The translations under genes were made by a program, and so were the position numbers. Source: DAOTXL01 sp034434895 (GTDB lineage Bacteria > Chloroflexota > Anaerolineae > JAAYZQ01). Taken from it: DNA of 41,119 bases. Positions 7,691-16,177 of the stretch are shown here, piece by piece (within the stretch, counting starts at the first letter, position 1; each line of letters opens with the position of its first letter). The DNA is taken from the NCBI GenBank assembly GCA_034434895.1, contig DAOTYI010000070.1:1-41119 (forward strand). Direction: 5' to 3'. The notes under the pieces were generated by a model. It saw nothing but the letters and a program-made list of their open reading frames with translations. It did no database searches and was not told where the DNA came from.

Positions 7691-8293
7691 ATGGCCCCAC
7701 CGATGGCCACGGTGGTGGATAACTCCGGCGGGGCCTATCCCACCGAGGAATGGGAGGCCACCTACTTTGACGTCAGCCACCGGGGGGCGCTCACCGCCCG
7801 ACGGGTCAGGGTGCGCGTGCCGGCCGGGCTGGCCGACGCCTGCCCTGCGATCCGGATCGGGGAGCCAGGCTGCCTCTACGCGGTACGGCGTTGGGGCTTT
7901 GCCCTGCGGCCCTCGGCGCTGGAGGCGGCCGGCTTTGACGTGACACCGCTGCTGAGCGGCGGAGAGGACACCGATTTCCTGCGGGCGATGTTGCAGGCGG
8001 CAGCGTTCGATCTGCCGGGTGAGTTCATCATCGCCAGCCCGGAGCACCCCTTCCGGCTGGTGGGCCCCGACGGCCGGCTGCGGGGCAGTTCGATGCACTG
8101 GCGGACCTATCTGGGAGCGCTGTCCTTCTTTGTCTCCGGCGGACGCCGTGATGCCTCATTTCTCCGCTTCTGGGCCGAAGCGGAGGAGAGCTATCACCAG
8201 GCTGTGGACTTTTGCCTGCTCGCCCTGCGGGAGACCGGCCCACTCCTGTTGCCCCCGCCCTCGCCAGCTACCCGCTACCCCCCCGCAGGTTAG
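7691..8293 (+). CDS. Hypothetical protein
   Basis: I do not recognise this protein. From ATG 7691 it has 200 residues, with no signal peptide and no obvious membrane segment. The centre looks like a folded soluble domain (EEWEATYFDVSHRGAL, then IRIGEPGCLYAVRRWGFALR), followed by a helical region with Trp and aromatic residues. The last 20 or so residues are Pro-rich. The frame is open from ATG 7619, but that extension runs through a degenerate repeat-like stretch. No convincing ribosome binding site decides between 7619, 7691 and 7703. It stands alone between two repeats. Confidence 0.6.
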   Translation: MAPPMATVVDNSGGAYPTEEWEATYFDVSHRGALTARRVRVRVPAGLADACPAIRIGEPGCLYAVRRWGFALRPSALEAAGFDVTPLLSGGEDTDFLRAMLQAAAFDLPGEFIIASPEHPFRLVGPDGRLRGSSMHWRTYLGALSFFVSGGRRDASFLRFWAEAEESYHQAVDFCLLALRETGPLLLPPPSPATRYPPAG

Positions 8294-8370
8294 AAAGTGG
8301 CCGGCAACGGGGCGAGCCGCTCATTGCAGCGCACTTTGCCCCAAACCGGCGGGAGGGCAGGCAGTTACCC

Positions 8371-8447
8371 CCCTCTCACCGCAGAGGCGCAGAGAAGGCG
8401 GTGGGAAAGACCTCTGCGGCGCAGGCCGGGACTTTTCAGCAGCCCCC
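8371..8447 (+). repeat. Repeat family II, copy 1
   Basis: CTCTCACCGCAGAGGCGCAGAG, a short spacer, CCTCTGCGGCGCAGG, then GGGACTTTTCAGCAGCC. This is the same layout as copies near 35.0 and 38.96 kb. The arms are inverted repeats of each other. Confidence 0.7.
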
Positions 8448-8474
8448 TGGCCCCAAATCCCTCTGCCTGCCCGT

Positions 8475-8503
8475 TTGACGTCTGGCGATAGTTGTGGTAT
8501 GAT
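8475..8503 (+). promoter_or_regulatory. Promoter of the LysM lipoprotein gene
   Basis: TTGACG (8475-8480), 17 bp, TATGAT (8498-8503), about 65 bp before the start codon. Confidence 0.8.
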
Positions 8504-8569
8504 GAATTATGGTCATATCAGGCCGGCTGCGGACAATCCGTGGCCAATCGCTGCAGGAGGTGACATCTG

Positions 8570-9247
8570 ATGAGACATAGATGGTCAACCCCAGCTATCT
8601 TGTGGCTGGCCGCATTGCTGATGCTGATCAGTCTGGCCGGCTGTGTGAGAAAACCCCAGCCGCGCCCCACCACAATCGCCGAGACAGAGACGGAAGAGCC
8701 GTTGCCCACCGCCGCGATGAGGGGAGGAGAGGTCACCCCTCTTCCGGAGCAGACCGTGGTCTCAGTGGTGACCCCCTCGCCGACCCGTGGCGCCGGGGAG
8801 CAGCCGACAGCCACACCTCAGGCCGGAGGAGCCGCCGCCGCCGAGCCAACGGCCACCCCTGCCTTGCCCCCTGTGGCCTCACCAACGGCCGAACCCCCCA
8901 CCGGTGCAGAGGGGGGTGTCATCTGGCACACCGTTCAGCGTGGCGAAACCCTGTCGTCCATTGCCCAGGCCTACGGCACCACCTGGCAGGCTATTGCCAG
9001 GGCAAACAACCTGGTCAATCCCAATCAGATCTATGTGGGCCAGAAGCTCAAGGTGACCAGGGGCACAGGTGCTCCGGCCGGAACAACACCGGGCTGCCGC
9101 GTCCGACACACCGTGCGTTCGGGCGAGTGGGTGTGGCAGATCGCCAGGAACTATGGGGTTTCGCCCTACGACATCCTGGCGGCGAACGGCCTGACGATCA
9201 AGGCGGCCAATACGATCTATCCCGGCCAGGTGTTGTGCATTCCGTAG
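8570..9247 (+). CDS. LysM-domain lipoprotein
   Basis: A secreted, lipid-anchored protein of 225 residues. A hydrophobic signal ends in the lipobox LAGC at about residue 24. A Pro/Thr/Ala-rich linker of about 85 residues follows. There are then two LysM modules: HTVQRGETLSSIAQAYG to VGQKLKVT, and HTVRSGEWVWQIARNYG to YPGQVLCIP. LysM binds glycan chains, typically peptidoglycan. No catalytic domain is present, so a structural or adhesive envelope role is likely. AGGAGGTGA lies before ATG 8570, and the gene has its own promoter. Confidence 0.88.
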   Translation: MRHRWSTPAILWLAALLMLISLAGCVRKPQPRPTTIAETETEEPLPTAAMRGGEVTPLPEQTVVSVVTPSPTRGAGEQPTATPQAGGAAAAEPTATPALPPVASPTAEPPTGAEGGVIWHTVQRGETLSSIAQAYGTTWQAIARANNLVNPNQIYVGQKLKVTRGTGAPAGTTPGCRVRHTVRSGEWVWQIARNYGVSPYDILAANGLTIKAANTIYPGQVLCIP

Positions 9248-9257
9248 CTGCTTATTT

Positions 9258-9285
9258 GTAGGGCAACTGCCCGCAGTTGCCCTAC
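9258..9285. terminator. Perfect hairpin after the LysM gene
   Basis: GTAGGGCAACTG and CAGTTGCCCTAC form a perfect 12-bp stem around CCCG, 10 nt after the LysM stop. No T-run follows, so it may be a 3' stabiliser or a dispersed palindrome rather than a true terminator. An in-frame TTG (9277) inside it argues against that codon as the start of the next gene. Confidence 0.5.
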
Positions 9286-9300
9286 TCTGGTGTAAAAGGC

Positions 9301-9825
9301 GTGGCGACGGATCCAAACCCCCAGACGCAAACCTGCCCGGAGTGCGGCACTGAGGAAAGCGGCTATTTTTGCCGCAACTGCGGCCTGCTGCTGCGCGGCG
9401 AAGAGATGGTCTTGTGCCCGCGTTGCCATCAGGTCGTGCCCGATGCAGAGTATTGCAACCAGTGCGGTCAGAGTCTGAGCGGCCTGGCGCTGCAACTCCA
9501 GCAGTTGGCCAAGGCTGGCGATGCCTTCTGGGTGACTGCCGAACCCGGCACCCTGGCCGCCGCCGCTGAGCCATCTCTGTTCCCGCCCGACGAATCGGTG
9601 CGCCTGGCAGAAGCCGACCTGCCCGACTGGCTGGAAGAATTGAACGCCCCCCTTTCTCCCCCAGAAGCGCAGCCGCGCGTCTACCCTGCACTGAGGCCGA
9701 TCGAAAAGGAGCGCCAGGCCAGCCGGACCACCAGGTTCTTCATCACCGCCATTCTGCTGACATTCATCCTGCTGCTGGGCCTGGTCTTTCTTGCCGTTGC
9801 CGTGCTGCTGGGCCGTGGCGGCTGA
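9301..9825 (+). CDS. Double zinc-ribbon, single-pass membrane protein
   Basis: From GTG 9301 it has 174 residues. The N-terminal 55 residues hold four CxxC knuckles (CPEC, CRNC, CPRC, CNQC), typical of paired zinc ribbons. A Pro/Ala-rich middle follows, and the last 30 residues form one hydrophobic segment (FFITAILLTFILLLGLVFLA) with a short Gly/Arg tail, so the protein is tail-anchored with the zinc ribbons in the cytoplasm. The function is unknown. The upstream TTG at 9277 lies in a perfect hairpin and was rejected as the start. Confidence 0.72.
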   Translation: MATDPNPQTQTCPECGTEESGYFCRNCGLLLRGEEMVLCPRCHQVVPDAEYCNQCGQSLSGLALQLQQLAKAGDAFWVTAEPGTLAAAAEPSLFPPDESVRLAEADLPDWLEELNAPLSPPEAQPRVYPALRPIEKERQASRTTRFFITAILLTFILLLGLVFLAVAVLLGRGG

Positions 9826-9871
9826 GCGCCTGGCCGGGGGGTAGCGGGCTGCAGGACAGGTTTTCTGCCAT

Positions 9872-9988
9872 TTAGAGCCAGTCTGAAAAGCTTACCACAA
9901 AGACACAAAGGCCACAAAGAAACACGAAGGAAACGAATAAAAAAAACGCGAGTCCTTTGTGTCTTGGTGGTTTTCAGACAAGCTCTTA
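9872..9988 (+). repeat. Repeat family I, copy 2 (complete, with inverted terminal arms)
   Basis: Left end TTAGAGCCAGTCTGAAAAG leads into CTTACCACAAAGACACAAAGG. The right end, read on the opposite strand, is TAAGAGCTTGTCTGAAAAC leading into CACCAAGACACAAAGG. The element is about 117 bp, an inverted-repeat unit without coding capacity, as expected of a small non-autonomous mobile element. It ends 20 bp before the TPR gene. Confidence 0.75.
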
Positions 9989-10007
9989 GAAAAGGTCAGG
10001 AGGAATC

Positions 10008-10559
10008 ATGGCGACCATCGAGGAGGCCAGACGATGGCACGAGGAAGGGAAGGAGCGGTACAGGCGCGGTGATTTCGAGGAGGCGTTGGAGGCGTTTGCC
10101 ACAGCCCGGCGCCTTTTCTCCGAAGCCGGCGACCGCACAGGGGAGGTCGAGACCCTGGGCAGTATGGGGGTCGTCTATGTCCAGCTTGAGGAGTGGGAGG
10201 ATGCCCGGAAGTTTCTGGAAGAAGCCCTGGAGCTGTGTGTGGCAACGGAGGACCGCGCCAACCAGGCCAAAGTGTTGGGCAATCTGGGCATGATGTATGC
10301 CCGACAGGGGGAGGAGGAAAAGGCCGCCGAAGCCTACACCCAGGCGGTTGACCTCTTCCGCGAGCTGGGCGACCGGGAGAATGAGAAGGCGGTGGCCCGC
10401 CAGTTGAGCAGGCTCAAGATCAAACAGGGCCGGCTCCTGGAGGCCTTGGGCGACTATCAGGAGGAGCTGACAGGCGAAGAAAAGCCGGGCGGCGCTCAAA
10501 AGCTCGCCCGCCAATTGTTCCGCCTGTTAGGCCGGCTCACCGGCGGTTCTGAGGGGTAG
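10008..10559 (+). CDS. Tetratricopeptide repeat protein
   Basis: A soluble, charged helical protein of 183 residues. Three to four TPR units are visible: from EEGKERYRRGDFEEALEAF, LGSMGVVYVQLEEWEDARKF, LGNLGMMYARQGEEEKAAEA, then a degenerate one. TPR arrays bind protein partners; nothing here says which. GTCAGGAGGAATC before ATG 10008 is a good ribosome binding site. The upstream promoter, if any, would lie in the repeat element that ends just before it. Confidence 0.85.
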   Translation: MATIEEARRWHEEGKERYRRGDFEEALEAFATARRLFSEAGDRTGEVETLGSMGVVYVQLEEWEDARKFLEEALELCVATEDRANQAKVLGNLGMMYARQGEEEKAAEAYTQAVDLFRELGDRENEKAVARQLSRLKIKQGRLLEALGDYQEELTGEEKPGGAQKLARQLFRLLGRLTGGSEG

Positions 10560-10636
10560 CCGGCGGCAATGCCATCGGCTACCCGACGGCAATGCCGCCA
10601 GCTACCCGACGGCAATGCCGTCGGCTACCCGGCGGC
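10560..10636. repeat. Three tandem palindromic units between convergent genes
   Basis: Three units of about 24 bp (CTACCCGACGGCAATGCCGT-like) in a row, each nearly self-complementary. They resemble the GGGTAGCCGAAGGCATTGCC module of repeat family III. They fill the whole gap between the TPR gene and the EF-G-like gene, where they may act as a two-way terminator. Confidence 0.7.
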
Positions 10637-10639
10637 TCG

Positions 10640-12712
10640 TTATTTTTCCTCAGCTTTTTGCTGGGCGGCGGCGATGATCTGCTCGGCCAGGTGGGCCGGC
10701 ACGGTCTGATAGTGGGAGAATTCCAGGGTGAACACCCCCCGGCCCTGGCTGATGGAGCGCAGATCGCTCACGTACCGCTGCATCTCGGCCAACGGCACCA
10801 GGGCCGTGACGACGCTGTTGCTCCCCACCTGCTCCATGCCCAGCACCTGGGCCCGCCGGGTGTTGAGGTTGCTCAACACCTCGCCCATGTACTCTTCGGG
10901 CACGGTGATGGTGTATTTGTAGATCGGTTCCAGCAACACCGGCCCGGCCTGCTTCACCGCCAGTTTGAACACTTCGCGCCCGGCGATCTGGAAGGCGATG
11001 TCTTTGGAGTCCACCGGGTGTTCCTTGCCGTCGTACACCGCCGCCAGCACATCCACCACCGGATAGCCGGCGATCACCCCCTGCTCCAGCACCGACTTGA
11101 TCCCCTTTTCGATAGAGGGGCCGAAGGTTTTGGACACATTCATGCCCACCACCTCCCAGACGAACTGGAAGCCGCTGTTGCGCTCCAACGGTTCGACGCG
11201 CATGTGGACCTCGGCGAACTGGCCGGCCCCCCCCGTCTGCTTCTTGTGGCGGTACTGGGCCGAGGCGCTGCGGGTGATGGTTTCCAGGTAGGGCACGCGC
11301 GGGATGGCCGTGTCCAGGCTCAGGCCGAACATCTCTTCCATGCGCCGCACGGCGACGTTGATGTGGGTATCGCCCATGCCGGAAAGGATCGTCTCGCGGG
11401 TGCTGGCGTCCTGGTGCCAGGTCAGGGTGGGGTCCTGTTCGCTCATGCGCGTCAGGGTGGGGCTGATCTTGGCCGCATCGGCTTTGGTCTTGGGGCTGAC
11501 AGCCACGGAGTAGAGCGGATGGGGATAGACCGGCGGCTCAAGCCGTAGAGGGGTTGCCAGGTCGCACAGGGTATCGCCGGTCTGGGTTTCACTCAGCCTG
11601 GTCACGGCCCCGATGTCACCCGCCGGGATGCGGGCGACCGGCATCTGTTCCTTGCCACGCACCAGATAGACCTGGCCGATCCGCTCTTCGCCGCCGGTGC
11701 GGCTGTTGCGCAGCCGTGAGTCGGACTCCAATGTGCCGGAGTAGACGCGGAAGTAGGAGAGCTTGCCCACATAGGGGTCGGCCATGGTCTTGAACACCAG
11801 CGCAGCCAGCTCGCCGGCCGGATCGCAGCGGAGCTGGGCCCGGGCGTTGGTGGCCATGTTCAGCGCCGGATAGGGGCCGGCCTCGACCGGGGAGGGCAGG
11901 AGGTCGGCGATGGCCTGCATCAGAGGCAGGATGCCGACATTCATCGTCGCCGAGCCGCACAGGACCAGCACCAGGTCGCCCCGGGCCAGGCGGGCCTTGA
12001 GGCCGCGCTGCACCTCCTCCTGGCTCAGGGCCTCTTCGGCAAAATATTTTTCCATCAGCGCATCTTCACCCTCGGCAGCCGCTTCGATGAGGGCCGTGCG
12101 GGCCTGGGCGACGGCGCCGGCCATCTGATCCGGGATGGGGCCAGCGGTGGCCGTATCGCCCAGGTAGGCCTTCTGGGTCAGCAGGTCCACCACCCCCCGG
12201 AAATCGGCCTGGCTGCCGATGGGCAGTTGGAGGGGCACCGCGGCCACATTGAATCTGGCCCCGATCTGGGCCACAACGGCGGTAAAATCGGCATTTTCCC
12301 GGTCCATTTTGTTGACGAAAGCCAGGCGGGGCAGTTTTTGTTCGTCGGCGCGGCGCCACACCTGCTCGGTGCCCACCTGTACGCCGCCGACCGGATCGAG
12401 CACGATGACGGCCCCATCGGCCACCCGACAACTGCTGATCACCTCGCCCACAAAGTCCATGTACCCCGGTGTATCCAGCACGTTCAGTTTGTACCCCTGC
12501 CATTCACACGGGATCACCGAGGCGTTGATTGACATTTTGCGCCGCCGCTCTTCGTCATCCCAATCGGCCACCGAGGTCCCATCGTCCACGCGCCCCAGCC
12601 GGTTGACCGCGCCGGTGTTGAACAACATGGCCTCGGCCAATGAGGTTTTGCCCGAACTGCCGTGGCCGAGCAGGACCACGTTGCGGAGCCTGTCGCTTGT
12701 GTACACTGTCAT
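10640..12712 (-). CDS. Elongation factor G-like translational GTPase
   Basis: A second-type EF-G homologue of 690 residues. GTPase motifs are G1 GHGSSGKTSL, G3 DTPGYMDF and G4 NKMD. EF-G-like domains II to V follow, with GGAGQFAEVHMRVEPLE and the C-terminal EYMGEVLSNLNTRRAQVLGM region typical of domains IV and V. The opening (SDRLRNVVLLGHGSSGKTS, then GAVNRLGRVDDGTSVAD) is that of the EF-G-like branch rather than of the main FusA, so a role in special translation or ribosome handling is possible. It has its own promoter about 130 bp upstream. Confidence 0.9.
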   Translation of the reverse strand: MTVYTSDRLRNVVLLGHGSSGKTSLAEAMLFNTGAVNRLGRVDDGTSVADWDDEERRRKMSINASVIPCEWQGYKLNVLDTPGYMDFVGEVISSCRVADGAVIVLDPVGGVQVGTEQVWRRADEQKLPRLAFVNKMDRENADFTAVVAQIGARFNVAAVPLQLPIGSQADFRGVVDLLTQKAYLGDTATAGPIPDQMAGAVAQARTALIEAAAEGEDALMEKYFAEEALSQEEVQRGLKARLARGDLVLVLCGSATMNVGILPLMQAIADLLPSPVEAGPYPALNMATNARAQLRCDPAGELAALVFKTMADPYVGKLSYFRVYSGTLESDSRLRNSRTGGEERIGQVYLVRGKEQMPVARIPAGDIGAVTRLSETQTGDTLCDLATPLRLEPPVYPHPLYSVAVSPKTKADAAKISPTLTRMSEQDPTLTWHQDASTRETILSGMGDTHINVAVRRMEEMFGLSLDTAIPRVPYLETITRSASAQYRHKKQTGGAGQFAEVHMRVEPLERNSGFQFVWEVVGMNVSKTFGPSIEKGIKSVLEQGVIAGYPVVDVLAAVYDGKEHPVDSKDIAFQIAGREVFKLAVKQAGPVLLEPIYKYTITVPEEYMGEVLSNLNTRRAQVLGMEQVGSNSVVTALVPLAEMQRYVSDLRSISQGRGVFTLEFSHYQTVPAHLAEQIIAAAQQKAEEK

Positions 12713-12840
12713 CCAATTCCTCCACTCTCAAGGTATTGCTGTTTTGAGGGTAGCCGTCGGCCACCCCCGGCCTGGCATCGGCCGCCCCGCGCCGCGATCA
12801 AGGGCAGGGCGACCGGGATTGTGCCTGTGAATAGTATACT

Positions 12841-12869
12841 ATTGTACGGCATAACGGGCAAACTGTCAA
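12841..12869 (-). promoter_or_regulatory. Promoter of the EF-G-like gene
   Basis: Minus strand TTGACA (12869-12864), 17 bp, TACAAT (12846-12841). The leader of about 120 nt carries a GGGTAGCC-type GC-rich palindrome (about 12748-12790). The divergent interval 12713-13081 holds this promoter and the yqeY promoter and no gene. Confidence 0.85.
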
Positions 12870-12909
12870 AGCCGCTCCCCGGCAAGGTGCCTGGCAGCCG
12901 GTGGCGGAT

Positions 12910-12938
12910 TTGACTTCCCTTCTTTTGGCGGCTATAAT
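12910..12938 (+). promoter_or_regulatory. Promoter of the yqeY operon
   Basis: TTGACT (12910-12915), 17 bp, TATAAT (12933-12938). It gives a leader of about 135 nt before yqeY. Confidence 0.8.
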
Positions 12939-13081
12939 TTGTCGGTGGTCAGGAGCTCGACAATGTTCGATTTGACCTCTCCCCTACCCCCTGGCCGGGG
13001 GTTGGGGGATGGGGTGAAGTCCTGCCGTCGGGTGGCAGTCAGAGTCTGGCGGTTGACTGCTGGCTACTCAAAGGAGGGAGC

Positions 13082-13543
13082 ATGGGATTACGCGAACAGT
13101 TGATGGATGATCTGAAAGAGGCGATGCGCCAGCAGGATGAGCTGCGCAAGCGGGCCATCCGCTCGGTGATCGCGGCCATCAAGCAGGCGGAGACGGAGCT
13201 GGATGCCAGCGGCTCGCGGGTCAGCCTGGATGAGGGGGGAATTCTGGCCATCATTGGCAAGCAGGTCAAACAGCGCCAGGAATCGATTGTCGAATACCGG
13301 AAGGGCCGGCGCGAAGACCTGGTGGCCGAGGAGGAGGCCGAGCTGGCCTTTCTGCAAGCCTACCTGCCCCAACAGCTCGACCGGGCTGCGATCGAGGCCG
13401 AAGCCCGCCAGGTGATCGCCGAGGTCGGCGCCACAGGCCCGCGCGACATCGGCCAGGTGATGAAGCCGCTGATGGCCCGTCTCCGTGGCCGGGCAGATGG
13501 CAGGCTGATCAACCAGGTGGTGCGCGAACTCCTGGCCGGGTAG
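13082..13543 (+). CDS. YqeY/GatB-domain protein
   Basis: A helical protein of 153 residues related to the tail domain of the GatB amidotransferase subunit. It has the family opening GLREQLMDDLKEAMRQQDE, the middle RQESIVEYRKGRREDLVAEEEAELAFL broken by family-typical positions, LQAYLPQQLD, and the closing GRADGRLINQVVRELL. GATB-type tails help contact tRNA; the free-standing protein has no settled role. GGAGGG precedes ATG 13082. It opens the yqeY-pgpH-ybeY block. Confidence 0.9.
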   Translation: MGLREQLMDDLKEAMRQQDELRKRAIRSVIAAIKQAETELDASGSRVSLDEGGILAIIGKQVKQRQESIVEYRKGRREDLVAEEEAELAFLQAYLPQQLDRAAIEAEARQVIAEVGATGPRDIGQVMKPLMARLRGRADGRLINQVVRELLAG

Positions 13544-13544
13544 G

Positions 13545-15695
13545 ATGCTCATGGCGGAGGAAACAACCCCTGCGCGCTGGCCGTCCGGCTTGCCTGGCCC
13601 GCCCGACCGGGCAGGCGACCGGCTGAGCCTGGTGCGGGCCATGGCGCTGAGCGCCTTCCTGGCGGTCGTCACCAGCATCGTGCTGCTGGCCGATCTGTTG
13701 CCCTCCAACCGGGTGACCCTCAATGCCGGCGAGGTCAGCCCGCAGGACATCCGCGCTCCGGCCGACCTGACCTACGAAAGCCAGATCCGGACCCGCCAGG
13801 CGCAGGATGCGCAGGCTGCTCTGGTCCAGGAGATCTACGACCTGCCCGACAGCTCGATCGCCCGCCAACAGGAGGTCCGCGCCCGGCAGATCCTGGATTA
13901 TCTCAGCAGTGTGCGCCAGGACTCTTATGCCTCCCCCCGGCAAAAGGCCGATTGGATCGCCGCTATCCCCGATCTGACGCTGACGGCGGAGGTGATCGGC
14001 CAGGCTCTGGCCCTGAGTGAGCCGGAGTGGCAGGAGGTCCGGGAGGAGACGGTACGCGTCCTGGTGCGGGCCATGCAGGGTGAGATCCGTGACGGTCAGG
14101 TGGACGCCGCCCGGCGCCGCGTGCCGACCCTGATCAGCTACAGCCTGACCGACGAGCAGGCGGCGGTGGTGGAGGCCATTGCCGGCGGATTGGTGAGGGC
14201 CAACACCTTTTTTAACGCTGCCCGCACCGAGGAAGCCCGTCAGCAGGCTCGTGAGAGCACGCCACCGGTCACCGTCACCATTCGGCAGGGGGAAGTGATC
14301 GTGCGGGCCGGCGACCTGGTGCGCCCGGTGGACATCGAGGCGCTGGATGCCTTTGGCCTGCGCCAGCAGGCCCTGCGCTGGCAGGCGGTGGCCGGCACGG
14401 TGGCTTTTGCCCTGGTGGCGACGGCGCTGTTGGGGCTGTTTTTCTGGCGCCTTCAGCCCCAGTTTTGGGCACGCGGTCGGGCGTCAGTCATCACCTTTGT
14501 GCTGGTGGCCGCCTTTGTGGCGGTCGGCAAACTGATGTTGCCGGCCACCGGCACCGTCGCCCCCTATTTCTATCCCCTGCCGGCGCTGACGATGATCCTG
14601 ACCGTGCTGTTTGGTCCAGTGTTGGGCACGGGGGTCGGCGTGGCGCTGGGCCTGATCGGAGCCTTTATGGTCGGCGGCTCGCTGGAGATGACGGTCTACC
14701 TCCTGGCCGGAGCCTTGATGGGGGCGTTGACCCTGGGGCGGGCAGAGCGGCTGAATTCCTTTCTGCGGGCCGGCCTGGCCGTGGCCCTGACCCATGCCAC
14801 CGTCATCCTGCTGTTCGGCCTGCTGGCCTCGGATCCGGACCTGCTGAAGGTGACCATCCACGCCCTGGCCGGGTTTGTGGCGGGGGGGCTGTCGGCCAGC
14901 CTGGCGCTGGCCGCCTTTTTTGCCCTGAGCACGGTGCTGGACGTGATTACCCCGTTCCAGTTGATGGAGCTTTCCCGGCCCACCCATCCCCTGTTCCGCC
15001 AACTGTTGCTCAAGGCGCCGGGCACCTACCACCACACCCTCCTGGTCAGCAACATGGCCGAAGAGGCGGCCAACCGCATCGGCGCCGACGGACTGCTGGC
15101 CCGCGTGGGGGCCTACTATCACGACATCGGCAAGACGCTGCGGCCCTTCTTTTTCACCGAGAACCGGGTGGGGAACATCAACCCTCACGACCGGCTGGAC
15201 CCGCGCACCAGCGCCCAGATCGTCATCAGTCACGTGCCGGATGGGCTGGACCTGGCGCGCAAATACCGGTTGCCGTCGGCCATCCAGGCCTTTATCCCTG
15301 AACATCAGGGGACCGGGTTGGCCCTATCGTTCTACCGGGCGGCGGTCAAGGCGGCCGGCAACGATGGGTCGAACGTCCGCCCGGAGGATTTCCGCTATCC
15401 CGGCCCCCGGCCGCAGAGCAAAGAGACGGCCATTGTCATGCTGGCCGACAGTTGCGAGGCGCGGGTGCGCAGCGCCCAGGCCAGGTCGGCCGCGGAGATC
15501 GAGCAGATTGTGCGCGAGACGATCAAGGCCAAACTGGACGAGGGGGAGTTGGATCACTCGGACCTGACCTTGCGCGACCTGGACAGGATCCGGGAAGCCT
15601 TTTTGGATGTGCTGCAGGGGGTGTTCCATCCCCGGATTCAGTATCCCGAACCGGTGAAGGTCAAGGGGCCGGATGGACAGGAGGTGGAGGTGTGA
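13545..15695 (+). CDS. pgpH: Membrane HD phosphohydrolase, PgpH family (c-di-AMP phosphodiesterase)
   Basis: Degrades the second messenger cyclic di-AMP at the membrane. The product has 716 residues: a first membrane helix (ALSAFLAVVTSIVLLADLL), an extracellular 7TMR-HDED domain to about residue 275, a block of membrane helices to about 480, then a cytoplasmic HD domain. The metal-site motifs are KAPGTYHHTLLVSNM, AYYHDIGK, NPHDRLDPRTS, PEHQGTG and MLADSCEARV. It begins 1 nt after yqeY, and its stop overlaps the ybeY start. The order yqeY-pgpH-ybeY is conserved in many bacteria. ATG 13551 is an alternative start. Confidence 0.92.
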   Translation: MLMAEETTPARWPSGLPGPPDRAGDRLSLVRAMALSAFLAVVTSIVLLADLLPSNRVTLNAGEVSPQDIRAPADLTYESQIRTRQAQDAQAALVQEIYDLPDSSIARQQEVRARQILDYLSSVRQDSYASPRQKADWIAAIPDLTLTAEVIGQALALSEPEWQEVREETVRVLVRAMQGEIRDGQVDAARRRVPTLISYSLTDEQAAVVEAIAGGLVRANTFFNAARTEEARQQARESTPPVTVTIRQGEVIVRAGDLVRPVDIEALDAFGLRQQALRWQAVAGTVAFALVATALLGLFFWRLQPQFWARGRASVITFVLVAAFVAVGKLMLPATGTVAPYFYPLPALTMILTVLFGPVLGTGVGVALGLIGAFMVGGSLEMTVYLLAGALMGALTLGRAERLNSFLRAGLAVALTHATVILLFGLLASDPDLLKVTIHALAGFVAGGLSASLALAAFFALSTVLDVITPFQLMELSRPTHPLFRQLLLKAPGTYHHTLLVSNMAEEAANRIGADGLLARVGAYYHDIGKTLRPFFFTENRVGNINPHDRLDPRTSAQIVISHVPDGLDLARKYRLPSAIQAFIPEHQGTGLALSFYRAAVKAAGNDGSNVRPEDFRYPGPRPQSKETAIVMLADSCEARVRSAQARSAAEIEQIVRETIKAKLDEGELDHSDLTLRDLDRIREAFLDVLQGVFHPRIQYPEPVKVKGPDGQEVEV

Positions 15696-16177
15696 AGCAA
15701 GAGGCAAGAGGCAAGGGGCAGATTGAGGTAGAGGTGCAGGTGGCACCGGCATTCGCCGGGGAGGTGGCGGTGGAACGGTTGCGAGCGATAGCCGAGGCGG
15801 TGTTGCGCCAGGAGGGGGTCGCCGGCCAGGCCACGGTGGTGGTCACCGATGACGAGGGCATCCAGGGGCTGAACCGCGATTTCCTGGGCATAGATGCCCC
15901 GACCGATGTGCTGGCTTTCAGCTTCCTGGAGGATAGTGGCCCGTTCATTGCTGCGCCCGAGGCGGGGGGGTATCTCGGCGATGTGATCGTCTCCTATCCC
16001 CGGGCCGTGGCCCAGGCCGGGGAGTTGGGCCATCCGGTGGAGGAAGAGCTGCACCTGCTGGTGGTGCACGGCCTGCTCCATCTGCTGGGCTACGACCACA
16101 CCGATGAGGAGGAGAGGGCGGTGATGTGGGCGCGGCAGGAGCAGATATTGGGGATCGGAGGGTGGAAGAAGGGGTGA
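15692..16177 (+). CDS. ybeY: Endoribonuclease YbeY (rRNA maturation)
   Basis: A metal-dependent RNase involved in 16S rRNA 3'-end maturation and ribosome quality control. The 161-residue protein contains the motif HGLLHLLGYDHTDEEE with the three zinc-binding His, and the preceding LNRDFLGIDAPTDVLAFSF. GTG 15692 overlaps the pgpH stop (GTGA), which is evidence for this start and for translational coupling. The longer open frame upstream is antisense-free but overlaps pgpH and is not real. Confidence 0.94.
   Translation: MKQEARGKGQIEVEVQVAPAFAGEVAVERLRAIAEAVLRQEGVAGQATVVVTDDEGIQGLNRDFLGIDAPTDVLAFSFLEDSGPFIAAPEAGGYLGDVIVSYPRAVAQAGELGHPVEEELHLLVVHGLLHLLGYDHTDEEERAVMWARQEQILGIGGWKKG

Noticed and set aside
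9277..9300. TTG 9277 as start of the zinc-ribbon gene
   Set aside because: It lies inside a perfect 12-bp hairpin and lacks a ribosome binding site; GTG 9301 places the first CxxC knuckle at the usual distance.
10560..10636. CRISPR array
   Set aside because: The units are directly adjacent, with no unique spacers, only three copies and no cas genes.
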